DNA of 64,000 nucleotides from Rhypophila decipiens. Taxonomy: Eukaryota; Ascomycota; Sordariomycetes; Sordariales; Naviculisporaceae. How positions within the stretch are numbered: the first letter of the stretch is position 1; each line of letters begins with the position of its first letter. The stretch spans positions 247,437-311,436 of the forward strand of contig MU858071.1 of the NCBI GenBank assembly GCA_033297075.1. The letters are read 5' to 3'. This document shows, in pieces, positions 46,696 to 57,650 of this stretch. The notes beneath the pieces are model-generated. The model had not been told where the DNA came from, made no database searches, and worked only from the letters and a program-made list of their open reading frames with translations. Position numbers and translations under genes: made by a program.

Positions 46696-48193
46696 GCCGC
46701 TTGATCATAGGGGTGAATTGCTGCTCTGATTTCACTCTTTACGGGGTGCTTCATGTTAAATGAGGATGGTTGTTGGCAGTGTAGATGGGGCGGGGGCGGA
46801 TGGAATTTATGGTGTTTCGGTGTCTCCCGGGTGCTCACGTCAAAGGAGGGCTTTTTGCCTTTTTTGTCGGACCGGACAGTACCGGGACTTATTATTCTGT
46901 ACTTAGGGTGGAAGGTGGAGGATGGCGTTCCGGTTGCCGCTCGGAATGGATACCAAATCCGCCATGGTTCTTTCCTTGTCAGTTTGATGCCAGATTTTCC
47001 ACTTTCCGTAGGTAGTCACGGGTGATGGGTACTCTTCGGCGTGGCGTCGGCAGTCGAGGTGGTGCTTTCAACTTTTGACTTACCATGTAGCTTTGAAGTT
47101 TGAATAATATCTCTGTTTCCTTTTGTAACTCATTGTACCCAAACAATCCTTCTTGGATACTAAAAGTGAAATTCTCGGTCCTCATATTCTTTCGTGTGCC
47201 ATTCCGTGACAGAACCATCTAGCTTTCACCTTCCACATGATCAGCATATGCATCCGCTGCTTCCTGCTTGTGCGATGGGCTTTGTCCATGTACGACCAGA
47301 TATCCAGAGTAGACTACAGCACAATGACAGCAAAGGAGCCAAGGGACTCAAAAATTTCCTTGGTTCGTCATCAAGCCATCTTGAGCTGTGTTACTCTCCT
47401 TTGCTTTGTCCAGCCATATTACCTTTGCCATTATGGGAGATAATATGACCTGTCGCAAACATACCATGTGCAATCCCAATGTTCACACGAGCTCAGTTGA
47501 CTCGCCATAGTTGACAATGTTGTATCATGCTCAGGTACTTGAAAACTCACGTAGCAACATGAGAAATGCTGCAAAGGCACATCATAATAAGTGCGGTAAA
47601 AGTGATAATCAAAGTCAATTTCCACGGTCTATCATGACCACCCTGCCCTAATGCAGGAGCGAAATGTACATAGCGTTGCAGGGCATGTATGCTGTGCAAA
47701 AAAACCCAATAAAATCCATCGCCAAAACGCCGTGCTATGCGAATACCTATACCATGCCCATGCGCAAGACCGTGATCTGACTAGCCCCTGTCTATCTACT
47801 CTCGAGAGACGCAAGAAGCAGTAGTTGCACACAAGTCTATAAAAGACCCTGCCCCAAATCCTAAACAGTCCTGTCCCTGCATGATCCTTATTCCGTGATC
47901 CTAAAGCTCCGGCTGAATAATAGAAAAAAAGCAAAAAAGATTCTGGCGCAGGAGAGGAGCCAGTGCTCACTCTCCCTTGCAAATGATGATTCCTCGCCTC
48001 CATAGAAGGGTCCGAGGTATTGCGGTAGGAAATAAGCCATGGGGTATCAATTCTTGTTCTCGTGTCGCCCCTGGCGTTGCGATTCAAGTTCGCTGATTCA
48101 TTGTTCTCGTGTCGTCGTAGTCATAGTCGATCCTCAATATGTAAATATCGACTTTGTAAAAAGGAAAAGTGTGAAGCCTGGAAGCCCTCCATC
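46696..48193. other. Convergent intergenic region, 1.5 kb
   Basis: Lies between the 3' ends of the secreted protein and RING-ligase genes. Open frames are short and of random composition. No tRNA, 5S or repeat signature was found. Confidence 0.5.
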
Positions 48194-49426
48194 TTACATG
48201 CACCCAGTGGTGGTGTTGTGTGCATTCTCTTGCTGTTCATGTTGATGAGCGTCGTGAGTGTGAAACTCATGGTCCATCGTCTTGGCCGTCTTCGGTTGGA
48301 CCTCCTCCTCGATCGAGCGACGGCAGACAGGGCAGGTGTTGTGCTGCTTCAGCCACATCGTGACGCATTCGCCGTGGAACAGGTGGCTGCAGGGGAGGAC
48401 AGAAGCCTTCTCGCCCTTGACCATCTCATCGACGCAAATGACGCACTTGGGCTTGTCCTCGCTCGCTGACAGCATTTCATCATCAACCTCCTTGGTTTGG
48501 AGCTTGTCCAGGGCGGATTGAGAAGCTGGCGGTGCACCGCCGCCGTTGGCGTTGGCCTCCCGCAACTGAGTGATGATCCGGTCAAAGGCCTCTTGGGAAT
48601 AAACCGCATCGGGGTTGCCAAACATCATGCCGCTTTGGTCGAAGAGGGAGGCGAGGAGCAGAGTCATGAAACCGCCGGGAACACCCGGGGCCATGCGAGG
48701 TCCAGCAGGACGTTGGGGTGGTGTCTGTCCTTCTTGCTGTTGCTGTTGCTCACCGTTCTCGGCCGGAGTTTGAGCCTGAGATTGGGCTTGGTCCTGTGAG
48801 GAAGGAGCAGGACCCTCGGCGGATCCTGTCGGAGGGCTGTTGGTAGTGGTGCTCGCAGGAGCCGGCGGTGGAGCCTGGAAGGACGGAGTGAAGAAGGGAA
48901 TTCCAAACCAGCCCATGGGTGGCGGGCCATGGGCTTGTTGCTGCTCTGTGGCCGAGCCCTGTTCGGGCTGTGGCTGAGGTTGAGGCGAGGCCCGGTCCGA
49001 GATGATGGTGAAGTGGAATGTCATCGGGGCGAAGATGAACTGCTGAGGGGCAGCTGCTGGCCTGTGGGCGTTTGTGTTGCCCTGACGAGATGCATTACGG
49101 CTGGCAGGTCTGGAGTTGGACTGAGGTGGAGTAGTCGAAGGTGGACGCTCAGGTCCATAGAACACAGGTGTGGTTCCTTGTGCAGTGGAGGTCGACCCGG
49201 TCTGCTGAGATTGACGCCCATGGAAACGACGTGGGTCATCGTCTGAGGTGATCTGCACCGTTGTTAGTGATGCGCCATGAACAGCAAGGGGGAATGACTC
49301 GCTCACGATTTCAGTGGAGGCACTTCGGCAGGCGGGACACTCGATGTCTTCACTTTGTCTCTGCCACTGATGGTGACATCCATGGCAATACATGGAGTCG
49401 CCGGCTGTCTGGGTTGTGTCCGACAT
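48194..49426 (-). CDS. RING-H2 E3 ubiquitin ligase (RNF115/RNF126 type)
   Basis: Model complement(join(48194..49252,49307..49426)), 392 residues. Exon 1 encodes a zinc ribbon, YCHGCHHQW ... ECPACRSASTEI, as at the N-terminus of RNF115/126. The 54-bp intron (GTGAGC, CACTAAC, GTGCAG) is a multiple of three without stop, so reading through it would add 18 residues; splicing gives TEIITSDDDPRRFHG, which fits the family's acidic block better. The centre is Pro/Gln/Ser-rich. The C-terminal RING-H2 has CVICVDEM, SVLPCSHLFHGECVTMWL and NTCPVCRR with all eight ligands. Upstream helix YSQEAFDRIITQLREANA matches the conserved block before the RING. Family members attach ubiquitin to substrates, including mislocalised hydrophobic proteins; the tail is His/Gln-rich. 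Confidence 0.88.
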   Translation of the reverse strand: MSDTTQTAGDSMYCHGCHHQWQRQSEDIECPACRSASTEIVSESFPLAVHGASLTTVQITSDDDPRRFHGRQSQQTGSTSTAQGTTPVFYGPERPPSTTPPQSNSRPASRNASRQGNTNAHRPAAAPQQFIFAPMTFHFTIISDRASPQPQPQPEQGSATEQQQAHGPPPMGWFGIPFFTPSFQAPPPAPASTTTNSPPTGSAEGPAPSSQDQAQSQAQTPAENGEQQQQQEGQTPPQRPAGPRMAPGVPGGFMTLLLASLFDQSGMMFGNPDAVYSQEAFDRIITQLREANANGGGAPPASQSALDKLQTKEVDDEMLSASEDKPKCVICVDEMVKGEKASVLPCSHLFHGECVTMWLKQHNTCPVCRRSIEEEVQPKTAKTMDHEFHTHDAHQHEQQENAHNTTTGCM

Positions 49427-50741
49427 CTTCGCGTGAGACAAGAAGTTCGAGTGTGACGTTGTGTTGTGGTAGTGCGAAGCCAAGAATAGTGTTGCTGTGT
49501 GTTGTGCTTCGACGTGTATGATTGGTGACGGCTTCCCTTGTGATCGTTTTTGGAAGCGAATGTAAATTGCTCTGCAGCTATGAATGCTATGTGGATGTGT
49601 TGAGGGGAGTGATGGAAATGGAGGTAGTGAAGCGAGCAAAATACGGAAGCAGTTAATGATGACCAGCAAGATATAACGGCGAAAGCGTGATTTTTAATCA
49701 TGGATTCATGGCCAGGGCGCGACTGGCCGTGTGACGTCTTGAGGGGATTCTGGAAGATGCCATCACCTGCTCCGATGTTCCGGGCCCCACTTTTGTGAAA
49801 TTCGGTCCAATCAGGTTCGGACGACTGAGCCCCAGCTGAGAGACACCAGCCACATTTCTTTCTCTTCGGAGGTGGCGTCCAGTCCAGGACCCTGTGCCGA
49901 CAGCGAGGGCCCCTGCATTTCTTTCCATGTCGTTCCACTTGACAGTCTTGGCTTCCCGCTTGTTCCAGGAACCTCCACTTCCCCACGCGAACTGTCAATC
50001 GCGTGCATGGTGATGTTTCCCATCCGTTCGACGACAATCGAGACTTTATGGGAATCATCCAGGCTATAATGCCTATTTCTCTTTACGGCATGAATCCGAT
50101 ATTTTCCGCCATTCGAGATAATGTTGCACCCGACGGCTTGGGAAGCTGGCACTGGCTGGGCACCACCGGTGCCTTCCTCCACAATTATCGGTTGACCTGT
50201 GGACCAGCAAGATCCAGATCGGTCGCCGGATTGCAATCGCTTTTATTCGCTTGTAAGAAGAAGCTGCATAGCAAAATACAACACACTCCGCATGACTTTG
50301 ACATTGGGGGCCATTTGCCAGACGTTGTGATATACCGGTACGATTATACGATCCTGTACGATTGTACGTTGCACAACGACGTCAACCCACTTGCTATGGC
50401 AGATCAGTACCAAATCGGATCCCTGGCTGCCTAACGACAAGTTGCTGTCGCTCTCAGCTGGATTTTGCATACCATTCGGCCCCCAAGTTCGATATTGGAA
50501 CTGGACAAATCTGTCGGTGTACAGACGATTCAGGATGGAGGAAATACATGCTACAATCTGCTACGTCAGAGCCACCAAGATACCATGTATAGGTCTTGTC
50601 TCCTGGTTTCTTGTTATTACTCCCCTGGTTGACCCTTTCTCAGCGATATAGATGTGAATCTACATCTTAATTCACCTCGTCAACTGCCTCTTCAGGAACT
50701 TTACAATGCTGTAAATCCACCGCTCGTTTTATTGCCTAAAC
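49427..50741. other. Divergent intergenic region, 1.3 kb
   Basis: Contains both promoters. A local direct repeat with TACGATTATACGAT and TACGATTGTACG occurs near 50339-50370. Frames of about 140 codons on either strand overlap antisense and show no domain. Confidence 0.5.
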
Positions 50742-53202
50742 ATGTCGGACACCCAGGGCAAATGCCAGCAGAACACCGGGACATGCAGGGTGGTGGACTG
50801 TGCCAACCAGCCGACTGATATCCCAGAATACGCCGACATATCAGGCCTGGGCGTCCTCCTCGGCTTCCTCATCGCTGCATACCTAGTCATCATCTTTCTC
50901 ATCGGCTATTATGTCTTCGCCTTCGATCCCCGTCTCGACATCTTTCGCGCAGAGGACGATGCGACATCCATCGCGCCCACCATCAATATCGTCGACGACT
51001 TCGTCTTGCGCAAGGTTCACCACGTTCTCCGAAAGACTCGAAAGATCCCGCCCTTCAGCTACTTGTGGAGTGAGGATCCGGACAAGGGAAAGGAGTTCCA
51101 CAAGGTCATGAACCAGTGCGTATACGCCCTTGTCGACAGCCAATCGATTACTGGAATCGCCATCCTCGTAAGCGGCTACTACTCGTTGCACTGCGGTGTT
51201 TCGTCGTACCATTGGTATCTGATCGTCTACCTAGCATGGTTCGCCAGCTTGACCCATTTGTCCGGCCTCACGTTTCTGCGACATCATCTTCACAACCACC
51301 AGGGTGCTAGGCAATGGCGTTTGTTTTGCATGTTTGTGCTTCTTGTGCTGCTGGCTGTGGCTCTGTTCCCGACTGCGCACTTTGACCTCACGTACATCGA
51401 CTACAACGACGGCAATATCATCGACCAAGGCAACACAGGAAAGGACTTCAGGCTCACCGACCATGCGGTCTGTTATTTCAAGATCAAGGAGGAACCGTAC
51501 GGGATACTCCCGGATCGATGGGATTCCATGGTCGTGTCTATGGCCCTGTTGGTCTATGGGTATCTGATCCGTGCCCTCAAGCTGTTCAGGGGCCCGCGGG
51601 GGACTTGGTATCGGTTCAAGAGAAAGTGGAAGGATTCGTGCCAGCAGTTCCTGCGTTGGATGGCCAGCATCCCCTCTGACCGTTGGCCGGCATGGCTGCG
51701 TTTCGCATGTGGCGCTGTGTTCTTGAAGCCCTGCGTCTTGTTTTACCTTCTCCTTCGCGGCCTGCTGCACTATTATGTTTCAATGGCTTCCGAGGTGAGT
51801 TTCTTTCCCTGGATTGTATCTGAACCTGGACCTTGCTGACCAAGACCAAACGCCCACAGATTTACTGGCTTCTTGTTTCGGCAGCTTGGGGCACATTTCG
51901 ACTCTTTTACCTCAAGTTTAGCAAGGGAGCGCCACCAGAGGACGACTGGAGTTTTGGCCAGCTGGTCCCTCTTCTCATGTTGGCTAGTCCACTAGTGTTG
52001 CTCTATGAGTATCTTGTAAGGGCTATCAAAGCCACATTGGCCCGCAAGAGTATGTGCTTTCTGCCTTTCAGGACAGAGCTGGTCGCTGTATTAACTTGGA
52101 CGAAATAGGAGAAGAACGAAAACTGTCATCTCGCGACCTGGAAAGCGAACCGCGGCGTCGAAACACCGAACCGGTACCTGATAAAACCAAGCTCCTCAAG
52201 ATACCAGAGAGTAGCCACAGCCATCAGGAGAACCGCGAGACTGGAGAGTCGCTTCTTCAGGTTCCGCGCCAAACCCAACAAGCCCCAAGATCCGACTCGG
52301 ACTCGACCCTGTTTCCTCAGCCCTCTCCCGACATGATACAGCCAGCGGAACAACCGACGGCGAGCGAGCGGCCTGCAGAAGATCAAGAGCCTGCCACCCA
52401 ACCGCCGCCACCCCAACGAGCTTCTCCTCTAACACAACCGCACCCACTTCAAGTGGGAAAGCCAAAATCACACTTCCAAACGTTTCTTACCGAGCTCTTC
52501 AACCTCAACCCAGAGTCCCCAACTGACTACCTGACCCGCATCGCCGACCTCGGCTCCTACCTCGATCCATCTTGCGACCGCCCCTCTCCCACTATCAATA
52601 ATATCAAGCCGGACGGCACTGTGAGCACCGCTATTAACACCAGTGGCACCGTGATGCAGACCAACACGTCCTTCCACACCCGCAACAACACCTACACCCA
52701 AACCGCAACCCAGACGTCCCCATCCTACCAGTCCGCCTTTCTCTTGCTACTAATCCTCACAACCCTGGGCGACTCGGGCCTCGTGCTCGGGCTCATCTTC
52801 TACCAGCCTCAAGAAAACGTCTTTACTTCGGAAACGGGCGCCCTCACTCTAGCCGTGCAATTTGTAGGCGTGCAGCTGCTTTCCATGCTGGTGCATATTA
52901 ACACGTGCCATGCGCTAGGCAGTCGCGTGGGCGTGCTCAAACGGAGAAAAGGGTGGAGGACGTTTGCTTATGGGGTCGTGACGGTTATTGCTCTGGCGGC
53001 CATGTTTGTTCTGGGCTTGCCGGTGCTGATACTGTTGGATGGCGAGTGGGAGTATTATAGAACCCTGGAGGTGAGCGTTGTGGCCGGGATTGTGGGTCTT
53101 TATTGGGTTTGGTATCTGATCTGGGGTGTTTGGAAGGCGGTGGTTTGGCATAGGAGCGAGAAGAGGAGGGAGATGGAGGAGAGGGTGGTAGAGGCTGCCT
53201 GA
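50742..53202 (+). CDS. Multipass membrane protein of a fungal family of unknown function
   Basis: Model join(50742..51794,51860..52049,52109..53202), 778 residues; junctions GAG|GTGAGT, AAGA|GTATGT and their CAG/TAG acceptors keep frame. Transmembrane helices are visible near residues 30-58 (GVLLGFLIAAYLVIIFLIGYY), 135-160, 165-185, 195-215 (MFVLLVLLAVALF), 260-280, 335-360, then IYWLLVSAAWGTF and LVPLLMLASPLVLLYEYLV, and four more after a hydrophilic loop of about 200 residues (FLLLLILTTLGDSGLVLGLIF; LTLAVQFVGVQLLSMLV; VVTVIALAAMFVLGLPVLI; VSVVAGIVGLYWVWYLIWGV). The short Cys-containing N-terminus (CQQNTGTCRVVDC) and DAHFDLTYID-like loop recur in large fungal families of unknown role. No transport signature recognised. 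Confidence 0.75.
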
Positions 53203-53630
53203 ACCATGATTCCCTCCTGTTTCTAGTGCGGGATAGTAACTTCAACTTCTCAGTTATGGGCCGCACTCAGGTACTGCAATCTGTGACTGTGCGCTCCATT
53301 GCCATCGTCTCGGTTTGCTTTATCCGACGATCGTGCCCCTGGTCCAAGTTACCGTAAATGGGTGAACAGGCTCAAACAAGTCCTTCTTTGCTCGTTTTAC
53401 GCGTAACCGGCTGCCTCCAATACCTGGAACTTACGTTTTGGGGGCCGAATGTTCGGGACAATTTTTGCCCGTCGACTACTACCGTTATTCCCATTGGCTC
53501 TTTCGCAGCCAAGAGAGAGCCCGATCAAGACACCACCATCGTATTTGGGCCAATGGTGAAGTCATATTGGCGGTGGTGGGGTGACCGTGGTCGTCATCAT
53601 GGTCATCAACTGCCATGTTAGGATAGGGTG
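53203..53630. other. Intergenic region upstream of the first octapeptide-repeat gene
   Basis: About 430 bases; nothing recognised. If translation begins at 53871 rather than 53631 the promoter region extends to about 53700, where a TCTACCAATCTTCTCC stretch resembles a transcription start. Confidence 0.45.
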
Positions 53631-54350
53631 ATGTTTACGGGTTTACTTGCTGGGAATCCATCTCTACCTCATATAATGCACAACACGGTGCTGGTTGAAA
53701 GTGTGCAAGTCTCTACCAATCTTCTCCAATACAGCAACTCCAAGTATCGTCCAAGAACGTTCGCACCAGGCACTCGCCTCAACTTGGACGCTGTTCCGGT
53801 CAGACCCGATCACTTCTCAAGCCAAACAAGAACCCCGTTAAAAGACCCGAATTGGGACGAAAAGCTCGAGATGCCCAAGATGCCGTCCTGTAAACTGCCT
53901 GATTCCGGCCTACTCAATAGCGAGCAGCTCCCACTTGGAACCACAAACACGCCGAACCATGATTTTGACGAACCTCCACCAGCATATGCCGCGCTTTCAC
54001 CGTCCTCCTCTCAACCCGCCAGCACCTCCTCCTCACCACAGCAACCAACTGGAACGTCATCTCCACCATCACAAAGCGAAGGCTACAGACCCAATCCGCC
54101 CATGCCGTCGTGCACCAGCCTAAAACCATGGGAGATACACCCCTTGACCAGGGAACAGCTGGAGAAAGCCCCGGGCTGTTTCTGCAGCAAGAGCGGAGGA
54201 TGTTTCTGCAGCGACATGGGCGGCTGCTGTTTCTCGTCCAATGTTGGGTGTCTCTTTAGCGACAACAAGGGATGTTGCTTCAGCGATCATGCTGGCTGCT
54301 GCTTTGGGGATTACGGGGGATGTTGTTGTTCCAGTGGGCCGTTGAAGTAG
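53631..54350 (+). CDS. PPxY protein with C-terminal cysteine-rich octapeptide repeats (copy 1)
   Basis: Open frame of 239 residues from the ATG at 53631; a later in-frame ATG at 53871 (MPKMPSC) gives 159 residues and may be the real start because the first 80 residues look like leader sequence. After a PPPAY motif (a PPxY site for WW domains) and a Ser/Pro/Thr-rich linker with PPMPSC, the C-terminal 56 residues are seven tandem octapeptides, 54174-54341, such as GCFCSKSG, GCFCSDMG, GCLFSDNK, GCCFSDHA, ending in GCCCSSGP. No signal peptide or membrane helix is evident. Sixteen of the last 60 residues are Cys. The repeat is shared with the gene at 57651. A metal-binding or acylated tail is conceivable, but I know no named family with this repeat. 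Confidence 0.68.
   Translation: MFTGLLAGNPSLPHIMHNTVLVESVQVSTNLLQYSNSKYRPRTFAPGTRLNLDAVPVRPDHFSSQTRTPLKDPNWDEKLEMPKMPSCKLPDSGLLNSEQLPLGTTNTPNHDFDEPPPAYAALSPSSSQPASTSSSPQQPTGTSSPPSQSEGYRPNPPMPSCTSLKPWEIHPLTREQLEKAPGCFCSKSGGCFCSDMGGCCFSSNVGCLFSDNKGCCFSDHAGCCFGDYGGCCCSSGPLK
54174..54341 (+). repeat. Tandem 24-bp coding repeat, 7 units (GCxFSDxx octapeptide)
   Basis: Each unit encodes Gly, then three of Cys/Phe/Leu, then Ser and usually Asp. Codons vary between units (GGC/GGA/GGG, TGT/TGC), so the amino-acid pattern is conserved better than the DNA. Confidence 0.85.
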
Positions 54351-54565
54351 GATTTTGAGCCATGTCAACTTTACAATTGATGGGAAGGAGAAGAACTGGC
54401 ATTGGAATCTAAGAGGAATGATTAATGACAGATTGAGGGACCGGGAGAGATATGCAAGCCTTTGAAGGCTTGATGATCGCTGGCATACTGCACCATAGAC
54501 ATCACGGTGGCTGTGGAGAAAAGCACATCGGCTCTATAAAAGCAGACTTACCATACTGAACCATC

Positions 54566-54684
54566 ACATACGACCATAGGCACTTGAGAACTCGGGATCC
54601 CGTCTGCTCTCCCATAGATAAACAGGTGACCGCCGAATTAGTACTCAGGTCGGTGACGACTGGGGAATCCTCGGTGTTGTATGT
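54566..54684 (+). rRNA. 5S ribosomal RNA gene, dispersed copy
   Basis: 119 bases beginning ACATACGACCATAGG and ending GTGTTGTATGT, the two halves of the terminal 5S helix, followed by TTTT as the Pol III stop. Inside are CGGGATCCCGTCTGCTCTCCC-like loop B/C sequence, the AATTAGTACT block and GGGGAATCCT, all in the positions expected of an ascomycete 5S rRNA. A TATA sequence (CTATAAAAG, 54535-54543) sits about 25-30 bases upstream, as in dispersed 5S genes of filamentous ascomycetes. Several positions differ from the usual consensus (CAGGTCGGTGACGACT), so it may be a divergent type or an old copy. Confidence 0.87.
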
Positions 54685-55960
54685 TTTTGGCCCACTTTTT
54701 TGCTCCTAGTAGCTCGTGAGACACCGGAGGTCCTGTCAAACCAGAAGTAAGGCTTCCTCTAGCTACATGTACTGGGCTCACTATGAAACTGATACCAGCC
54801 TCGATGGATCTTTAATCCTCAAGTCGATAATTCAGCTTTTATCACCAAAGGGAGACACGCGACTGAACACGGCACAATGTCACAGGAGGTCGGGCAGAAT
54901 CCGGACTTAGCCGTATAGAACATAGGAGTTGAGTTTCGGGCCGCTAACATTTCATATTTTGTGTACTTGAAATATTAGGACTTAAAGGAGAGAACTTTGG
55001 GGTAGATAAATATTTGGTTCACCTATTATAAGTTTGTGAAATTAAATCCCTTAGCCCTCTAAAACATGGTCTTGACTAAAGGGAAGTAGCGGATGTAACC
55101 GGTCCTTGTTGCAATTATAAACTGGGTACCCTGCTTTTCCAGAATAATTATCTTTTATATGTATCCCGAACAGAATCGAATTTAAAATTCTAATCCTAAT
55201 GGTCTTTGCTCTGTGAGTGCCCTTTTCTCTCTTTCCCGGACATATACCTAGGTAGTTACACCGTTTTATTCACGCTGTGCCGCACCTTCAAGCACGAGTC
55301 CGAGCCCGAACCGCTGTTACCCTTGGGCCTGCCCCCAAACCACCCGCCGATCGCATCCTTGGCATTGGATTCTCGGCTCAGGTCAGATTGGATGATCAAG
55401 GACTGTTTCATTTCCTCAGTTAGCTTCATCTAGCACCAGCAATAGATTCAGCATTTCTGCCCATTTGCTTCGCCCAAGAAAACATCCGACACGGCTTCGG
55501 GAAGTGGCCAGTGCTACGGAACTGGGGCTGTGAGCGTCGGGGTCGACGACCTCGGACCCGGGCCGTTTGTTGAGGACCGGCTCTGCGCTTAGGCAGGCAT
55601 TATACTCACAAGGTAACCTTAAGCCGTTGATATTCCGCAATATATTTGCAACTTGCTTGGGCCACAGCAGCCACCTTTGGCCACATGGAATCCGAGTCTT
55701 ATGCACCGCCCTCACGAATAGGCCTCAGCATGTGTCCAGCGTGGGGCCAGAGCGAGAGCGAGGTATGGAAGCGGTGGATGGATGGCCATATCATCATGAC
55801 AGTGTAGTCGTGATGTGATGTAACTCAGTACCATCCGGCAAGTATAAATGAAGGCTGTTCCTGTTGGATCATGAAACAGAACATTCAGTAACTCACCAAC
55901 ACAATCATCTTGCCAGCAATCCAAGAAAACACCACCCAGACACACTTAGCAACCTTGACA
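54685..55960. other. Gene-free, AT-rich intergenic region
   Basis: About 1.3 kb after the 5S gene. From about 54900 to 55210 the sequence is clearly AT-rich with TTTATA/AATATT words and no frames, resembling decayed repeat sequence. From 55210 on composition returns to normal and leads into the promoter of the secreted protein gene (TATAAATG near 55842). Confidence 0.5.
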
Positions 55961-57065
55961 ATGCGGCATTCGTGGATCACCAAAGCAGGAGGGCATCTCG
56001 CTCTCCTCGGTGCTTTCCTGCCCCTCGTTCTCGGCGACGAGGCTGAGCTTCGCGCAATCTACCAGCCCGAATGCGACGGGAACAACCAGGGTGCCGTCGA
56101 CGACTGTCAATCCGCCGTCAACGCTCTATGGGGCTTCCGCGGCGGCGTCCGGATTGAAGCGGGGTGCATCGATGTCGTCGAGTCCGGCGGCTGCGTCATC
56201 GAGACCTGCGACATGGGCGGCGGGGGAGGCACCTCGATCGATTACATGGCCGTCGCCGCCGCTGCCCAGAATATCCTCGCGTTCTGCCGCGACGATGGGA
56301 AGATGACCACCGGCGGACAGACCAAGGTCGAGGGCATGGAGCAGGTCGGACAGGGCCACTCTTGGGGACAGGTGAAGCTGAGGGCACCGCTGACTGGAGG
56401 GCCGCCTGACGTCCAGCAGCAACGTCGCGTTAAGGGCCGGGCTGAGGAGAGGGGGGCTGCCGGCGACTGGAAGGAGGTCGAAATCCGCCCGCGCGAGGAA
56501 GGCCGCCGGAGGAGGTACGCCGACGAGAACCACCCAGGAGGCTCGCCGTATGTCGAGGTCGAGTATAGCTTATTTCGCGGCAATGAAGCCTCGTTGCCGT
56601 CCGACCGCATGCTTCTGCCGCAAGACCAAAGTGAGTGAGGGTGGAAACAGAGACCCCCCTTCCTAATAGACATCGTTCCTGGCAGCAATACTGACTCAAG
56701 TATCACCAGACCTGATCCGCGAAACCATGGTCGGCGAGTGGAACCGTCGGTCGGGTGGATTTTGGCGTCCTTTCGATCGTCGCAGAACAGTGGGCGTAGA
56801 AGTTGTTGTCGGTGACCTGAGATACAACATCGCCATTGTCGCACATGGTAGGAGACATGTGAGCGAGTTTCCTATTGCCGACCGGCCGGGTATCGTCAAC
56901 GCTTTCCTCCGTCTGCACCAGGACGAGGGCTATCCGCAGGCCATGACGGGATACGTCCACGCGACCACCGGAGAGGAGGTTGGCATGATGACTCTGAGTG
57001 TTAACCGGGTCATCACTGCGCCCATCCCTGAGAGGCAGCTCTTGATTGGACCTGGTTCGCACTGA
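55961..57065 (+). CDS. Secreted cysteine-rich protein of unknown function
   Basis: Model join(55961..56630,56710..57065), 341 residues; intron of 79 bp with GTGAGT and a CACCAG acceptor. The start MRHSWITKAGGHLALLGAFLPLVLG is a signal peptide, cleaved probably after LVLG. The first 100 mature residues contain six Cys (PECDGN, DDCQSA, AGCIDV, GGCVIETCD, AFCRDD) and a Gly-rich loop GGGGGTSIDYMAVAAAAQNIL, a disulfide-stabilised module. The middle is Arg/Glu-rich and probably disordered. Exon 2 encodes a folded-looking segment (VGVEVVVGDLRYNIAIVAHG, IVNAFLRLHQDEG, AMTGYVHATTGEEVGMM). No known domain recognised. It lies between the two octapeptide-repeat genes, which may be chance. Extracellular or effector-like role is inference. 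Confidence 0.72.
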
Positions 57066-57650
57066 TCAGGCCAGGTTGGAGATATGGATGACGAGGGTGG
57101 TCTTGCGATAGCTTTGCTCACTGTGTTTTTTACGTCTTTTGTTTTGGTGTTACCTTTTCTGTTGCGACACGGGTCTGGATGTAGCTAGAATGTATGAAAA
57201 TGAGTAGACGCGCAATAATATCAGCATATTTGGGTTTCAAGCTCGAAAAGACTTACGGATTTCCCTGGTCGTATCACCCCATTCCGAAGCTGATTAGCAT
57301 GCCTTGATCCTCCTTGGCGGCGGGTAGACGCGTTTCATACCGCGCAACGTTCCACATAGTGTTTTATTGTGGCTTGAACAGTATTGTTACTCGTGACACC
57401 AGTGTCATCTGCTGGTGCCACACAAACCTTGCTTGTTCTTATCCGCACCGATGAAAACTTACAGGATCTCAAAAAGCCCATCTTCATTTCCTAACCAATT
57501 TCCAAGCCAGACAGCTTATTGTACTAGTCGCACAGATCCAAACAACAGACAAACCCCGGCTTTCGTCAATATCCTTTCAGTGATACCAAATGGAAGAACT
57601 GTTCCGCAATCTGGCAATTCACCAAAGCTTTACGTACGCCGCATCACAAC
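57066..57650. other. Intergenic region
   Basis: About 585 bases between the secreted protein and the second octapeptide-repeat gene; no gene, RNA or repeat recognised. Confidence 0.5.

Noticed and set aside
50003..50434. 143-codon + frame and overlapping 141-codon - frame in the intergenic region
   Set aside because: They overlap each other antisense, lack domains and have no splice extension.
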